A DNA stretch of 48,964 bases from JAEUJM01 sp044221555 (GCA_044221555.1 JBGAOY010000031.1:1-48964); one strand, 5' to 3'. Counted from the stretch's first letter, positions 22,007-30,884 are shown. Numbers and translations: made by a program. The notes: a model not told the origin generated them from the sequence alone.

Positions 22007-23125
22007 CTAGCCCCAAACGGCGCGGATGTCGGATCGCAGGGCGGCGAGTGTGCCCGTCCGGATCGCCGCCCGGGCGGCGCGCACCAGTGAGAACGTCCAC
22101 GCGAGGTTGTGCAGCGTCACCAGGCGGGCCCCAGTGGGCTCGGACACCATGAGCAGGTGTCGCAGATATCCCCGTGACCACCGGGCGCAGACCATGCAGG
22201 CGCAGTCCCGGTCGAGCGGGCCGTCGTCGGCGGCATTGACGGCCGCCTTCAGGTTGTACCGCCCGGTCGCGGTGAGGATGGTGCCGTGGCGGGCGAAGCG
22301 GGTGGGCAGCACGCAGTCGAACAGGTCGACGCCGAGGGCGATCGCCTCGACCAGCCCGACGGGATCGCCGACGCCCATCAGGTACCTCGGCCGGTCCTCG
22401 GGCAACAGCGCGGTCGTGGCCGCGAGTGCCGGCAGCATCAGGTCTCGGGGCTCGCCGACCGACAGCCCGCCGATCCCGTAGCCGTCGAACCCGACCGCCA
22501 CCGTCGCCTCGGCGCTCTCGGTACGTAGCCCGAGGTCGACGCCACCCTGCACGATGCCGAATTGCGCCTGACCGGCCGGCGCCCGCCCGGCGGCCACCGC
22601 GTCGCGGTGCGCGACGCGGGCCCGGCGGGCCCAGTCGGCGGTGCGACGCACGGCGGTGCGCACCGCACCCTCCGGTGCCGGCCAGGGCGGGCACACGTCG
22701 AGCACCATCGTGATGTCGGCCCCGAGGGCGGCCTGCACGTCGACCGCATCCTCGGGGGTCAGGCGGTGGGTGCCGCCGTCGTAGGTGGAACGGAAGGTGA
22801 CGCCCTCGTCGTCCACCGACGGGTCCAGCGAGAACACCTGGTAGCCGCCCGAATCGGTCAGGACGTGGCCGTCCCACCCCATGAACCGGTGCAGGCCGCC
22901 GAGTCGCTCGACCACCGGCGCGCCGGGTCGCAACATGAGGTGGTAGGTGTTGGCCAGCACCACCGACGCCCCCAGGTCCTCCAGGTCGGGGCTGGCCAGC
23001 GTGCGCACCGCGCCCCGGGTGCCCACCGGCATGAACGTCGGTGTCTCGATGGTGCCGCGCGCGGTGTGCACGGTCCCCACCCGGGCCGGGCCGTCGGTGG
23101 CGGCGATGGTCATCGTCAGGGTCAT
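22007..23125 (-). CDS. tgt: tRNA-guanine transglycosylase (queuine/preQ1 insertion)
   Basis: The protein has 372 residues. Tgt exchanges guanine 34 of GUN-anticodon tRNAs for a queuosine precursor. Motifs: TPTFMPVGTRGAVR, VVLANTYHLMLRPG, HVLTDSGGYQVFSL (active-site Asp), YLMGVGDP, VDLFDCVLPTRFARHG (nucleophile Asp) and the zinc ligands CACMVC with a later His in TLHNLAW. The ATG overlaps the queA stop as ATGA, so the two queuosine enzymes are translationally coupled. No preQ1 synthesis genes (queC, D, E or F) are in the window. Confidence 0.97.
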   Translation of the reverse strand: MTLTMTIAATDGPARVGTVHTARGTIETPTFMPVGTRGAVRTLASPDLEDLGASVVLANTYHLMLRPGAPVVERLGGLHRFMGWDGHVLTDSGGYQVFSLDPSVDDEGVTFRSTYDGGTHRLTPEDAVDVQAALGADITMVLDVCPPWPAPEGAVRTAVRRTADWARRARVAHRDAVAAGRAPAGQAQFGIVQGGVDLGLRTESAEATVAVGFDGYGIGGLSVGEPRDLMLPALAATTALLPEDRPRYLMGVGDPVGLVEAIALGVDLFDCVLPTRFARHGTILTATGRYNLKAAVNAADDGPLDRDCACMVCARWSRGYLRHLLMVSEPTGARLVTLHNLAWTFSLVRAARAAIRTGTLAALRSDIRAVWG

Positions 23126-24180
23126 CGTGGCGGACCGTCGGCCGTGGGTGGCCCAGGCAGGAACATGGCGTCACCGAACGACAGGAACCGGTACCCGGAC
23201 GCGAGTGCGGTCTCGTAGAGCAGCCGCCACCGCTCGCCGACGAACGCGTCGATCATCACGAGCAGCGACGACCGGGGCACGTGGAAGTTGGTCAGCAGGC
23301 CGCCGACCACCTGGAACCGGTGCCCGCGGCGGATGTAGAGGTCGGTCGGGCCCTCCAACGCGCCGGTGACCGCCGCGCTCTCGAGCGCGCGGACGGTGGT
23401 GGTGCCCACTGCGACCACCCTCGTCGCCGCCCGGCACGCCGCCATCGTCTCGGCCGGCACCCGGTAGTGCTCGGTGTGCACCCGGTGGTCGGCCACGTCG
23501 CTCGCGGTGATGGGGCGGAACGTGCCCAGCCCCACGGCCAGGTCGACGGTCGCGATCGCGGCGCCGCGCTCCACGCACCGGTCGAGCACGTCCTGGGTGA
23601 GGTGCAGCCCCGCGGTCGGCGCGGCCACCGAGGCGGCACGGCGGTTGTAGACGGTCTGGTACCGCTCGGGGTCGGTCAACCGCTCGTGGATGTAGGGCGG
23701 CAGCGGCACCTCACCTGCGGCCAGCACCTCCGCCTCGGGACGCAGCAGGCGCACCGTGCGCCGGCCCTCGCCGAGTGCCCGGCCCACCTCGACGAGCTCG
23801 ACCTCACCATCATCGGGTCCGACCCCGGCCCGCAGTCGCACGCCCGCGGCCACCCGGCGGCTGGGGCGCACCAGCGCCTCCCACGTGTCGTCGTCGAGGC
23901 GCTCCAGCAGGAGCACCTCCACGTGGCCGCCGGTGGGCTTGCGCAGCGTCAGGCGCGCCGGGAGCACCCGGGTGTCGTTGAGCACCAGCAGGTCGCCGGG
24001 GCCCAGCAGCTCGGGCAGGTCACGGACGTGACGGTGGCCCGGTTCGGCGCCGGCACCGGCGTCGACCAGGAGGCGCGCCGCGTCCCGGGGCTCGACAGGC
24101 TGTTGAGCGATCGCCGAGGGCGGGAGCTCGTAGTCGAACGCGCTGATCGACGTGGCGCGCTCAGGCACCTCGGTACGCAT
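23122..24180 (-). CDS. queA: S-adenosylmethionine:tRNA ribosyltransferase-isomerase
   Basis: The protein has 352 residues. QueA transfers the ribosyl part of SAM to preQ1-tRNA to form epoxyqueuosine. It begins ISAFDYELPPSAIAQQPVEPRDAARLL, the standard N-terminus (quoted in pieces: FDYELPPSAIAQQP). LGPGDLLVLNDTRVLPARL, AAPTAGLHLTQDV and GVGTTVRALE-like VAVGTTTVRALES are the conserved signatures, and NFHVPRSSLLVMIDAFVG lies near the end. The ATG at 24180 overlaps the end of the M20 gene by 20 nt. Confidence 0.96.
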   Translation of the reverse strand: MRTEVPERATSISAFDYELPPSAIAQQPVEPRDAARLLVDAGAGAEPGHRHVRDLPELLGPGDLLVLNDTRVLPARLTLRKPTGGHVEVLLLERLDDDTWEALVRPSRRVAAGVRLRAGVGPDDGEVELVEVGRALGEGRRTVRLLRPEAEVLAAGEVPLPPYIHERLTDPERYQTVYNRRAASVAAPTAGLHLTQDVLDRCVERGAAIATVDLAVGLGTFRPITASDVADHRVHTEHYRVPAETMAACRAATRVVAVGTTTVRALESAAVTGALEGPTDLYIRRGHRFQVVGGLLTNFHVPRSSLLVMIDAFVGERWRLLYETALASGYRFLSFGDAMFLPGPPTADGPPR

Positions 24181-25426
24181 CGAGCGCCCTGAGGGCCGTA
24201 TGGGTGAGCAGTCGCACGCCGAGTCCGATGGCTGCCTCGTCCACGTCGAACGTGCTCGCGTGCAGGTCGAGGCGCCGGCCGGCGCCGGGAGGACGCACCC
24301 CCAGGCGGGCGTACGACCCGGGTGCCCGGTCGAGGAACCAGGAGAAGTCCTCGTTCCCCACGCTCTGGGCGGTGGGGACGACGGCCTCGGGGCCGAGGGC
24401 CAGTCGGGCGCCGTCGGCGAACACCTCGGTGGCCGTCGCGTCGTTGTCGGTGGGCGGGGAGCCCCGCACGTAGTCGAGCTCGTAGGTGGCGCCGAAGGGG
24501 TCGACGATCGACGCCAGCAGCCGCTCGATGATGGACGGCGCATCGTCCCAGGTGGCCCGGCCCTGCGACCGGAGTGTGGCCTGCAGCACCGCGCTGGACG
24601 GGATCACGTTCGCAGCATGGCCACTCTGCACCGAACCGAAGACCAGCGTCGGTGCGTCCCGGAGATCGGAGAGCTTGGCGAACCCCGCCGGCAGGTCGCA
24701 GATGATGCGCCCCGCGATGTGGACGAGGTCGGCGGTGAGGTGCGGGCGGGCCGTGTGACCGCCGGGGCCCTGCAGTCGGATGGTGATGCGGTCGGCCGCC
24801 GCGGTGATGGGCCCGACCCGCATGCCGACCAGGCCGACGTCGAGCGACGGGTCGCAGTGCACCGCGTAGATGACGTCGACACCGTCCATCACGTCGGTGC
24901 GGGCCAGGAGGTCGGCGCCGCCCGGCATGGCCTCCTCGGCGGGCTGGAAAAGCAGCCGGACCCGGCCGGGCAGCGCCCGTTCGGCCTGCAGCTCGGCCAG
25001 GGCGAGGGTGGCGCCGAGGAGGATCGCCGTGTGCACGTCGTGACCACAGGCGTGACACACCCCCGGCACCGTCGATCGGTAGGGCACGTCCTTCTCGTCG
25101 TCGAGAGGCAGCGCGTCGATGTCGGCCCGCAGCGCCACGGTGGGGCCGGCGGCGGGGTCGCCCAGGTCGAGCACGAGTCCTGTGTCGGTCGCGAGTGATC
25201 GCGGCGCCAGGTCGGCCACCATCAGCCGCGAGCTCACCAGGGCGGTGGTCTCGTGCTCGTCCCAACTGAGCTCCGGGTGGGCGTGCAGCTGGCGCCGGAC
25301 GGCGATCAGCTCCTCCTCGTGCCCGGCCAGGAACTTGTCGAGGTGCTCGTCGAGGCGTGCCGAGCCGTCGTCGGTCGCCGCCCCCCCGGGGGCGCCGTCG
25401 ATGGATGCCTGCGGGTTCGGGGTCAT
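24161..25426 (-). CDS. M20D-family amidohydrolase (N-acyl amino acid/peptide hydrolase)
   Basis: The protein has 421 residues, about the normal length of IAA-amino acid/hippurate-type metallohydrolases, which remove acyl groups from amino acids with a two-metal site. Motifs: LRADIDALPLDD, GVCHACGHDVHTAILLGA (metal ligands Cys, His), LLFQPAEEAMPGGADLL (catalytic Glu) and GPGGHTARPH in the lid domain. It is probably cytosolic since no signal peptide is visible. The ATG (25426) forms an ATGA overlap with the stop of the GCS2 ligase gene upstream, and the gene overlaps queA by 20 nt, so it sits in a tight run of coupled genes. The specific substrate cannot be read from sequence. Confidence 0.88.
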   Translation of the reverse strand: MTPNPQASIDGAPGGAATDDGSARLDEHLDKFLAGHEEELIAVRRQLHAHPELSWDEHETTALVSSRLMVADLAPRSLATDTGLVLDLGDPAAGPTVALRADIDALPLDDEKDVPYRSTVPGVCHACGHDVHTAILLGATLALAELQAERALPGRVRLLFQPAEEAMPGGADLLARTDVMDGVDVIYAVHCDPSLDVGLVGMRVGPITAAADRITIRLQGPGGHTARPHLTADLVHIAGRIICDLPAGFAKLSDLRDAPTLVFGSVQSGHAANVIPSSAVLQATLRSQGRATWDDAPSIIERLLASIVDPFGATYELDYVRGSPPTDNDATATEVFADGARLALGPEAVVPTAQSVGNEDFSWFLDRAPGSYARLGVRPPGAGRRLDLHASTFDVDEAAIGLGVRLLTHTALRALDAYRGA

Positions 25427-26544
25427 GGGGTCGCTCCGGGCTCGTCGGTGGCCAACTCGTGGACGAGCGAGTCGACCACCGCGACCAGCGAGCCACGGTC
25501 GGCCATGACCGCCCGTTGACGGTCGTAGCTCGCGCCGCGCTCGAGGATCTGGTGCACGTCGTCGAGCTCGTCGGGGCACCCCAGCCGCTGTGCGATCGGG
25601 TGCAGTTCGTCGAGCAGCTCCACGATCGCCTCGCGCATCGGGCGACACGCGCCCCGGTCGTCGACGATCAGGGCGGCATCGAGCCCGTGCCGGGCCGCCC
25701 GCCACTTGTTCTGGCGGAGCACCCACTCACGCGGCACCGGCAGCTGGTAGCCCCGGTCGTGCAGCGTGTCGAGCCAGTGCACCAGCGACTGGGCCAGCGC
25801 GGCGAGGGCGGCCACCTCTCGCAGCGTGGGGATGCCGTCGCACATGCGCAGCTCGACGGTGCCGAAGTCGGGGTGGGGACGGATGTCCCACCACACCTCG
25901 CGGACCGTGCCGATGGCCTCGGCCGACACCAGCGTCTCCATGAACTGCTCGAACTCCCCCCAGTCGACGATCTGCTCGGGCAACCCGGCGGTGGGCAGGC
26001 CCTCGAAGATCTTGCTGCGACTCGAGGCCAGGCCGGTGTCGTGACCCTCCGAGTACGGGCTGGACGCCGACAGCGCCAGGAGGTGCGGGATGTAGCCCGA
26101 CAGCGCGTTGGCGATGGCCACCACCTTCTCGGGCGATCGCACGCCCACGTGGAAGTGCACGCCGAAGATCTGGAGGCGCTGCGCCATCCAGGCCATCTCC
26201 GCCATCAGGATGCGGTAGCGCTCGTCGTCGGTCACCACCTGGCGCCGCCAGTCCGAGAACGGGTGGGTCCCCGAGCACAGCAGGTCGAGGCCCCGGGTGT
26301 CGGCGCAGGCCCGGACCTCGGCCAGGGTGGCGCTGAGGTCGGCCTTGGCCTCCTCGACGGTGGTGCAGATACCGGTGATCACCTCGATCGTGCACTCGAA
26401 CAACTCGTGCTTGGCCTTGGGGTGCTCCCCGCCGGGATGGCCGGCGCCGATCGTGTCGAGGATCGCCGAAGCCGCGCTGGACAGTTCCCGGGTTTCGCGG
26501 TCGACGAGCTCGAACTCGACCTCGACCCCCAGGCTGGGGCCCAC
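25423..26544 (-). CDS. GCS2-family carboxylate-amine ligase (YbdK-like)
   Basis: The protein has 373 residues. It starts GPSLGVEVEFELVDRET, the metal-binding N-terminus of the glutamate-cysteine ligase 2 family, and shows GTHPFSDWR, FGVHFHVGV and HPDFGTVELRMCDGIPT. Members make gamma-glutamyl or other ATP-dependent amide links; in actinobacteria some take part in ergothioneine or mycothiol-like chemistry, but no such genes are nearby. The only standard start is GTG 26544. The frame runs back to the ruvB stop and upstream codons (LHIDFNSS) look natural for the family, so a non-standard CTG start at 26565 is possible. It is coupled to the M20 gene by ATGA. Confidence 0.85.
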   Translation of the reverse strand: MGPSLGVEVEFELVDRETRELSSAASAILDTIGAGHPGGEHPKAKHELFECTIEVITGICTTVEEAKADLSATLAEVRACADTRGLDLLCSGTHPFSDWRRQVVTDDERYRILMAEMAWMAQRLQIFGVHFHVGVRSPEKVVAIANALSGYIPHLLALSASSPYSEGHDTGLASSRSKIFEGLPTAGLPEQIVDWGEFEQFMETLVSAEAIGTVREVWWDIRPHPDFGTVELRMCDGIPTLREVAALAALAQSLVHWLDTLHDRGYQLPVPREWVLRQNKWRAARHGLDAALIVDDRGACRPMREAIVELLDELHPIAQRLGCPDELDDVHQILERGASYDRQRAVMADRGSLVAVVDSLVHELATDEPGATP

Positions 26545-26580
26545 TGAGCTGTTGAAGTCGATGTGCAGAGGAGGCCGAGA

Positions 26581-27651
26581 CTACAGCGGCGCGGGGTCGT
26601 CGAAGAGACCCGGCCCTGGCGAGGACGGCCCACGGGCCGGCGGCGGCACCGCCAGGCCCAGGTGGCGCCACGCCGCGGGGGTGACGATGCGGCCCTGCGG
26701 GGTGCGCATCAGCAGGCCCTGCTGGATCAGGAAGGGCTCGTACACGTCCTCGACGGTCTCGCTCGGCTCGCCCACGCTGATGGCCAGCGTCTTGAGGCCC
26801 ACCGGGCCGCCACCGAAGTGGCCGCAGATGGCGGTGAGGATGGCCCGGTCGACCTTGTCGAGGCCCATCGCGTCGACGCCGAACAGCGCCAGGCCCTCGT
26901 GGGCGGTGGCCTCGTCGACCACGCCCTCGGCCCGCACCTCGGCGAAGTCGCGCACGCGACGCAGGAGCCGGTTGGCGATGCGGGGCGTGCCCCGCGACCG
27001 CGAGGCGATCTCGTAGCGGCCCGCGGCGTCGATGGGCACGCCCAGGATCTCGGCGGTCCGCCCGACGATGGCATCGAGCTCGTCGGCCTCGTAGTAGTCG
27101 AGGCGGGCCACCAGGCCGAACCGATCGCGCAGGGGCCCGGTGATGAGCCCGGTGCGGGTGGTGGCGCCCACCAGGGTGAAGCGGGGAAGGTCGAGCCGGA
27201 TGGAACGGGCGGCCGGCCCCTTGCCGAGCACGATGTCGAGCTGGAAGTCCTCCATCGCCGGGTAGAGCACCTCTTCGACCGCCCGTGCCAGGCGGTGGAT
27301 CTCGTCGATGAACAGCACGTCGCCCTCGGCCAGCTTGGTGAGGATGGCGGCCAGGTCGCCGGCTCGTTCGAGCGCCGGTCCCGAGGTGACGTGCATGGCC
27401 ACGCCCATCTCGGTGGCCACGATGCCCGACAGCGTGGTCTTGCCGAGGCCCGGTGGGCCGGCGAACAGCAGGTGGTCGGCGGCCTGGCCCCGCTTGCGCG
27501 CCGCCTCGAGGATCACCCGCAGGCGCTCCTTGAGCTCTCGTTGGCCGACGAACTCGTCGAGGTTCCGGGGGCGCACCCCGACCTCGTCGAGCACCTCGTC
27601 CTCGGCGACCTCGGGTGCGAGCAGTTCGTCGCGGAGCAGTTCCTCTCTCAT
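26581..27651 (-). CDS. ruvB: Holliday junction branch migration ATPase RuvB
   Basis: The protein has 356 residues. RuvB is the hexameric motor that drives branch migration together with RuvA. Motifs: VRPRNLDEFVGQ, LLFAGPPGLGKTTLSGIVA (Walker A, Lys near 71), DVLFIDEIHRL (Walker B), TLVGATTRTGLIT (sensor 1) and RGTPRIANRLLRRVRDFAEV (sensor 2 and winged helix). It follows ruvA by 34 nt, a spacer made of a tandem 20-bp duplication (27651-27694). Confidence 0.98.
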   Translation of the reverse strand: MREELLRDELLAPEVAEDEVLDEVGVRPRNLDEFVGQRELKERLRVILEAARKRGQAADHLLFAGPPGLGKTTLSGIVATEMGVAMHVTSGPALERAGDLAAILTKLAEGDVLFIDEIHRLARAVEEVLYPAMEDFQLDIVLGKGPAARSIRLDLPRFTLVGATTRTGLITGPLRDRFGLVARLDYYEADELDAIVGRTAEILGVPIDAAGRYEIASRSRGTPRIANRLLRRVRDFAEVRAEGVVDEATAHEGLALFGVDAMGLDKVDRAILTAICGHFGGGPVGLKTLAISVGEPSETVEDVYEPFLIQQGLLMRTPQGRIVTPAAWRHLGLAVPPPARGPSSPGPGLFDDPAPL

Positions 27652-27694
27652 GTCGGGCGCCTCACGACGCTCCTGTCGGGCCGCCTCACGACGC
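27651..27694 (-). repeat. Tandem 20-bp duplication between ruvA and ruvB
   Basis: TGTCGGGCGCCTCACGACGC (27651-27670) is repeated at 27674-27694 with one inserted base. The duplicated piece includes the ruvA TGA stop, so a second in-register copy of the stop region now forms the spacer before the ruvB ATG. Confidence 0.75.
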
Positions 27695-28297
27695 CACCGC
27701 CAGTCGTTGCAGCGCGACCCGCAGCAACAGAGCGGCGTCGCCCTCGCCGGGCAGGTCGTGGAGCACCTCGCGGATCTCGTCGGGGCCGTAGCCCAGGCCC
27801 GACAGGGCGTCGTGCACGTCCCGGCGGGTGGTGGGGCCCTCGCCCGTGGCCGCCCCGTCCAGGCGGCTGACGTCGAGATCGCCCAGGTCGAGACGGGACT
27901 TCAGCTCGACCAGCAGGCGCGTGGCGGTCTTGCGCCCCACACCCGGGACGAGGCAGAGCGCATCGAGGTCGTCGTCGGCCAGCACCTGCTGGAGGCCCCG
28001 GGGATCGTGCACCGACAGGATGGCCAGGGCCAGCGCCGGGCCCACACCGTGGGCACCCAGCAGCGCCTCGAAGCAGCGGCGCTCGTCGGCGGTGGTGAAG
28101 CCGTACAGGGTCTGGGCGTCTTCGCGTATGTGGTGGTGGATGTGCAGGAACGCCTCCTCGCCCACCTCGCCCACCGCCACGGCCGTGGCCGGCGCCACCG
28201 TGACGCGGTAGCCGACCCCGCCGACCTCGACCAGCACCTCCGAGGCGCTCGGGCCCAGGCCGCGGTCGAGCAGCGTGCCCCGCAGCGACCCGATCAC
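27686..28297 (-). CDS. ruvA: Holliday junction DNA-binding protein RuvA
   Basis: The protein has 203 residues from the GTG at 28297, which overlaps the ruvC stop as GTGA; a longer in-frame extension upstream is only ruvC read out of frame. RuvA binds four-way junctions as a tetramer. The N-terminal OB fold shows IGSLRGTLL and VEVGGVGYRVTV, the double HhH region has LLGAHGVGPALALAIL and LCLVPGVGRKTATRLLVEL, and a C-terminal three-helix domain contacts RuvB (DALSGLGYGPDEIREVL). Confidence 0.97.
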   Translation of the reverse strand: MIGSLRGTLLDRGLGPSASEVLVEVGGVGYRVTVAPATAVAVGEVGEEAFLHIHHHIREDAQTLYGFTTADERRCFEALLGAHGVGPALALAILSVHDPRGLQQVLADDDLDALCLVPGVGRKTATRLLVELKSRLDLGDLDVSRLDGAATGEGPTTRRDVHDALSGLGYGPDEIREVLHDLPGEGDAALLLRVALQRLAVAS

Positions 28298-28794
28298 GAC
28301 TGCGCCCGGGCGACGGCGAGCCTCGTCGGCTCGTAGGCGAGATGACACAACGCCAGCGCGGCGGCATCCGCGGCGTCGGCGGGCCGGGGTGGGGCGGGGA
28401 GACGCAAGAGGGTCTGCACCATCTGCTGCACCTGTTCCTTGTCGGCGGCGCCGTGGCCGGCCACCGCTTCCTTCACCTGGTTGGGCGTGTACTGGGCGAC
28501 CAGGCAGCCGGCCGCGACCGCCTCGGCCATCGCGATGCCGCTGGCCTGCCCGACCGACATGGCCGTGCGCACGTTGACCTGGAAGAACACCCGCTCGACG
28601 GCCACCGCCGCCGGTTCGAGCTCGGCCAACAGCAGGCGGAGCTCGCCCTGGAGCTCGGCCAGGCGCTGGGGCAACGGGTCGGTGGGCGGGGTGGTGATGA
28701 CGCCGATCGCCACGGCACGAGGACCCTCGGGACGGGCCTCGACACAGCCGTACCCGCAGCGCGAGAGGCCAGGATCGATGCCGAGCACGAACAT
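28294..28794 (-). CDS. ruvC: Holliday junction resolvase RuvC
   Basis: The protein has 166 residues. RuvC nicks Holliday junctions. The RNase H-type active site is visible: GIDPGLSRCGYG (Asp 7), AVERVFFQ (Glu near 67) and DAADAAALALCH (acidic residues near 140-143). NVRTAMSVGQASG and YTPNQVKEAVAGHGAADK are family signatures. The start at 28794 lies 40 nt from the divergent ABC transporter gene and 9 nt after TATCTT, implying a very short leader. It heads the coupled ruvC-ruvA-ruvB set. Confidence 0.97.
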   Translation of the reverse strand: MFVLGIDPGLSRCGYGCVEARPEGPRAVAIGVITTPPTDPLPQRLAELQGELRLLLAELEPAAVAVERVFFQVNVRTAMSVGQASGIAMAEAVAAGCLVAQYTPNQVKEAVAGHGAADKEQVQQMVQTLLRLPAPPRPADAADAAALALCHLAYEPTRLAVARAQS

Positions 28795-28803
28795 ACGTAC
28801 GCC

Positions 28804-28809
28804 AAGATA
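28804..28809 (-). promoter_or_regulatory. -10 hexamer TATCTT upstream of ruvC
   Basis: TATCTT on the minus strand ends 9 nt before the ruvC ATG, within the 40-nt divergent spacer. No Shine-Dalgarno sequence is present. The spacing is looser than in the 6-nt leaderless set, so confidence is lower. Confidence 0.4.
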
Positions 28810-28834
28810 GCCCCCCGGGGCGGCTACAGCGCGG

Positions 28835-29956
28835 ATGCCTGGTGCCGATGCAACCAGGGTGACTCTCACCACGGCGCGCCCCCGGCCGGCCGCACCGACG
28901 CCCGAGAGCCCCGTGGACCTGGCGGTTGAGCTCCGCTCGGTGTCGCGGGGCTTCGGCGACGTGCAGGCCCTGACCGACCTGAACCTCTCCGCCCCTCGGC
29001 AGAGCATCACGGTGCTCCTCGGGCCCAACGGCGCCGGAAAGACCACGGCGATCCGCATGATCACCGGCGCGCTGAACCCCGACACGGGCCACGTGCGGGT
29101 GTTCGGCCTCGACCCGGCGACCGATGGCGAGGCGGTCCGGACCCGCTGCGGCGTCGTGTCGGCCAAGCCCGCGCTCTACGACCGCCTCACCGGGTGGGAC
29201 AACCTGGCCTACTCCGCCGAGTTGTACGGCCTCGGCCGGGGAGACACCGCGGCGGCGGCCATTCGCTCGTCGGCGGCGCGGTTCGGCATCGACGACGCCC
29301 TCGACCACCAGGTCGGGGGCTACTCGACCGGCATGAAGACGCGCCTGGCGCTCGCCCGGTCGGTGATGCACGGCCCCGACCTGTTGCTCTTCGACGAGCC
29401 CACGTCGGGCCTCGACCCCGAGTCGTCCCACGCGGTGCTCGAGCTGATCCGCGAGATGGCCGACACCGGCTCGACCGTGGTGATGTGCACCCACCTGCTG
29501 CTGGAGGCCGAGGGCCTGGCCGAGCAGGTGGTGGTGCTCGACGGCGGCACCGACCTGATCGCCGGGTCACCCGGCGAGCTCACCCAACAGTTCTGGCCGG
29601 GCGCGGTGGTGCGACTGGACGCCGAGGACCCCGCCGACCTCGACCGCCTGGCCGGGGCCGAGGGGGTGCTGTCGTACGAGCGCGACGAGCGCGGCCTGGC
29701 CGCCTCCGGCGCCGGCGGCGCGGCCGTGACGGTGCAGCTCGACGACCTGTCCCGGGTGCCCGACCTCGTGTTCGACCTGGCCCGTGCAGGCGTACGGGTC
29801 ACCCGCGTCGAGCCCCGCATCCCCTCGCTCGAGGACCTCTACTTCGCGGTGCGCGACGGGCGGGAGGCCTTCTCCGAGAAGGGACGGGGCACGGGCGCAC
29901 GGGCCGACGGCACCGGGACCGACGGCACCGGCGAGGGCGACGAGGTGGCCGCATGA
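28835..29956 (+). CDS. ABC transporter ATP-binding protein (ABC-2 exporter type)
   Basis: The protein has 373 residues. The nucleotide-binding domain begins near residue 30 (VELRSVSRGFGDVQALTDLNL). Walker A is GPNGAGKTT (Lys near 69), the signature is STGMKTRLALARS in place of LSGGQ, Walker B is LLLFDEPTSGLD, and the switch His lies in VVMCTHLLLEAE. About 110 C-terminal residues form an accessory domain like that of NatA/CcmA-type proteins, followed by a Gly/Thr-rich tail. Its stop overlaps the permease ATG (ATGA). The substrate is unknown; NatAB-like sodium, drug or lipid export are options. It is the first gene of a plus-strand block that separates ruvCAB from yebC. Confidence 0.9.
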   Translation: MPGADATRVTLTTARPRPAAPTPESPVDLAVELRSVSRGFGDVQALTDLNLSAPRQSITVLLGPNGAGKTTAIRMITGALNPDTGHVRVFGLDPATDGEAVRTRCGVVSAKPALYDRLTGWDNLAYSAELYGLGRGDTAAAAIRSSAARFGIDDALDHQVGGYSTGMKTRLALARSVMHGPDLLLFDEPTSGLDPESSHAVLELIREMADTGSTVVMCTHLLLEAEGLAEQVVVLDGGTDLIAGSPGELTQQFWPGAVVRLDAEDPADLDRLAGAEGVLSYERDERGLAASGAGGAAVTVQLDDLSRVPDLVFDLARAGVRVTRVEPRIPSLEDLYFAVRDGREAFSEKGRGTGARADGTGTDGTGEGDEVAA

Positions 29957-30777
29957 ACTGGGGACGCGTCCGCACGGTGGCCCGGACCGACCTCCGCCAG
30001 CTCATCCAGGCCAAGGACTTCTGGCTGCCGATGATGATCCTCGGCGCCATCTTCTTCTTCTTCGTGCCGACCATCCTGCTGCTCGCCATCACCCGGGTGG
30101 GCGACATCAACGCCGTGCAGCAGCTGTCCAACGCCCTGGAGGTGCTGCCCCAGCAGGCCCAGCAGCAGATCCAGGGGCAGACACCGGCCGGTCGTGCCGC
30201 CTACGCCATGGCCGTGTTCCTGTTCGCGCCGGTGGCGGTGGTGGTGCCGCTCACCATCTCGACCGCGGTCGGTGCCGCGACCATCGTCGGCGAGCGCGAG
30301 CGGGGCACCGGCGAGTTCCTGGCCCACTCCCCCGCCAACGTGCGCGAGATCTACCTGGGCAAGCTGATCGCCAGCCTCATCCCCGGCTACCTCACGACCC
30401 TCGTGGGCTTCGGGGTGTACTCGCTGGTCGTCAACCTGATCGTCGGGCCCGAGGTCGGCGGTTGGTTCTTCCCGACCAAGCAGTGGTGGGTGCTCATGCT
30501 GTGGGTGGTGCCACCGTTCCTCGCGCTGACCCTGTCGCTGGTGCTGCGCCTGTCCGCCCGGGTGAAGAGCACCGCGGCGGCCCAGCAGGCATCGGGCCTG
30601 GTGACGCTGCCCCTCATCATGGTGGCCTACAGCCAGTCCACCGGCGCGCTGTTCGGCGCCGGCTCGGCGTCGGTCTGGATCGGTGCCATCGCCTGGGCCG
30701 TCGCGCTCATCGGCCTCACCCGGGGCATGCGCGTGGTCACGCGGGCCCGCCTCCTCGGCGTGGCCGACGGCATCTGA
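29953..30777 (+). CDS. ABC-2 type transporter permease
   Basis: The protein has 274 residues with about six membrane segments, among them MMILGAIFFFFVPTILLLAI, VFLFAPVAVVVPLTISTAV, YLTTLVGFGVYSLVVNLIVG, MLWVVPPFLALTLSLVLRL and SVWIGAIAWAVALIGLT. The cytoplasmic motif GERERGTGEFLAHSPANVREIYLGK is the usual ABC-2 coupling element (quoted in parts: ERERGTGEFLAHSP). An extracytoplasmic loop between segments 1 and 2 holds a Gln-rich stretch (PQQAQQQIQGQ). It pairs with the ATPase gene just upstream, with which it overlaps by 4 nt. Confidence 0.88.
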   Translation: MNWGRVRTVARTDLRQLIQAKDFWLPMMILGAIFFFFVPTILLLAITRVGDINAVQQLSNALEVLPQQAQQQIQGQTPAGRAAYAMAVFLFAPVAVVVPLTISTAVGAATIVGERERGTGEFLAHSPANVREIYLGKLIASLIPGYLTTLVGFGVYSLVVNLIVGPEVGGWFFPTKQWWVLMLWVVPPFLALTLSLVLRLSARVKSTAAAQQASGLVTLPLIMVAYSQSTGALFGAGSASVWIGAIAWAVALIGLTRGMRVVTRARLLGVADGI

Positions 30778-30872
30778 AGATCTGAGGGGATCGAGGACGC
30801 TGACGTGGCGTCTTGCCCGACCCACGCGCCTCACGGGCCCTGGTCGGGAGACGGCCCACCGAAGGGCTTGGC

Positions 30873-30878
30873 TACCAT
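30873..30878 (+). promoter_or_regulatory. -10 hexamer TACCAT, leaderless promoter of the LPXTG protein gene
   Basis: TACCAT, 6 nt, then GTG 30885. This decides the start: an upstream TTG frame extension has neither promoter nor ribosome binding site, while the GTG places a signal peptide at the N-terminus. Confidence 0.65.
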
Positions 30879-30884
30879 CACCAG

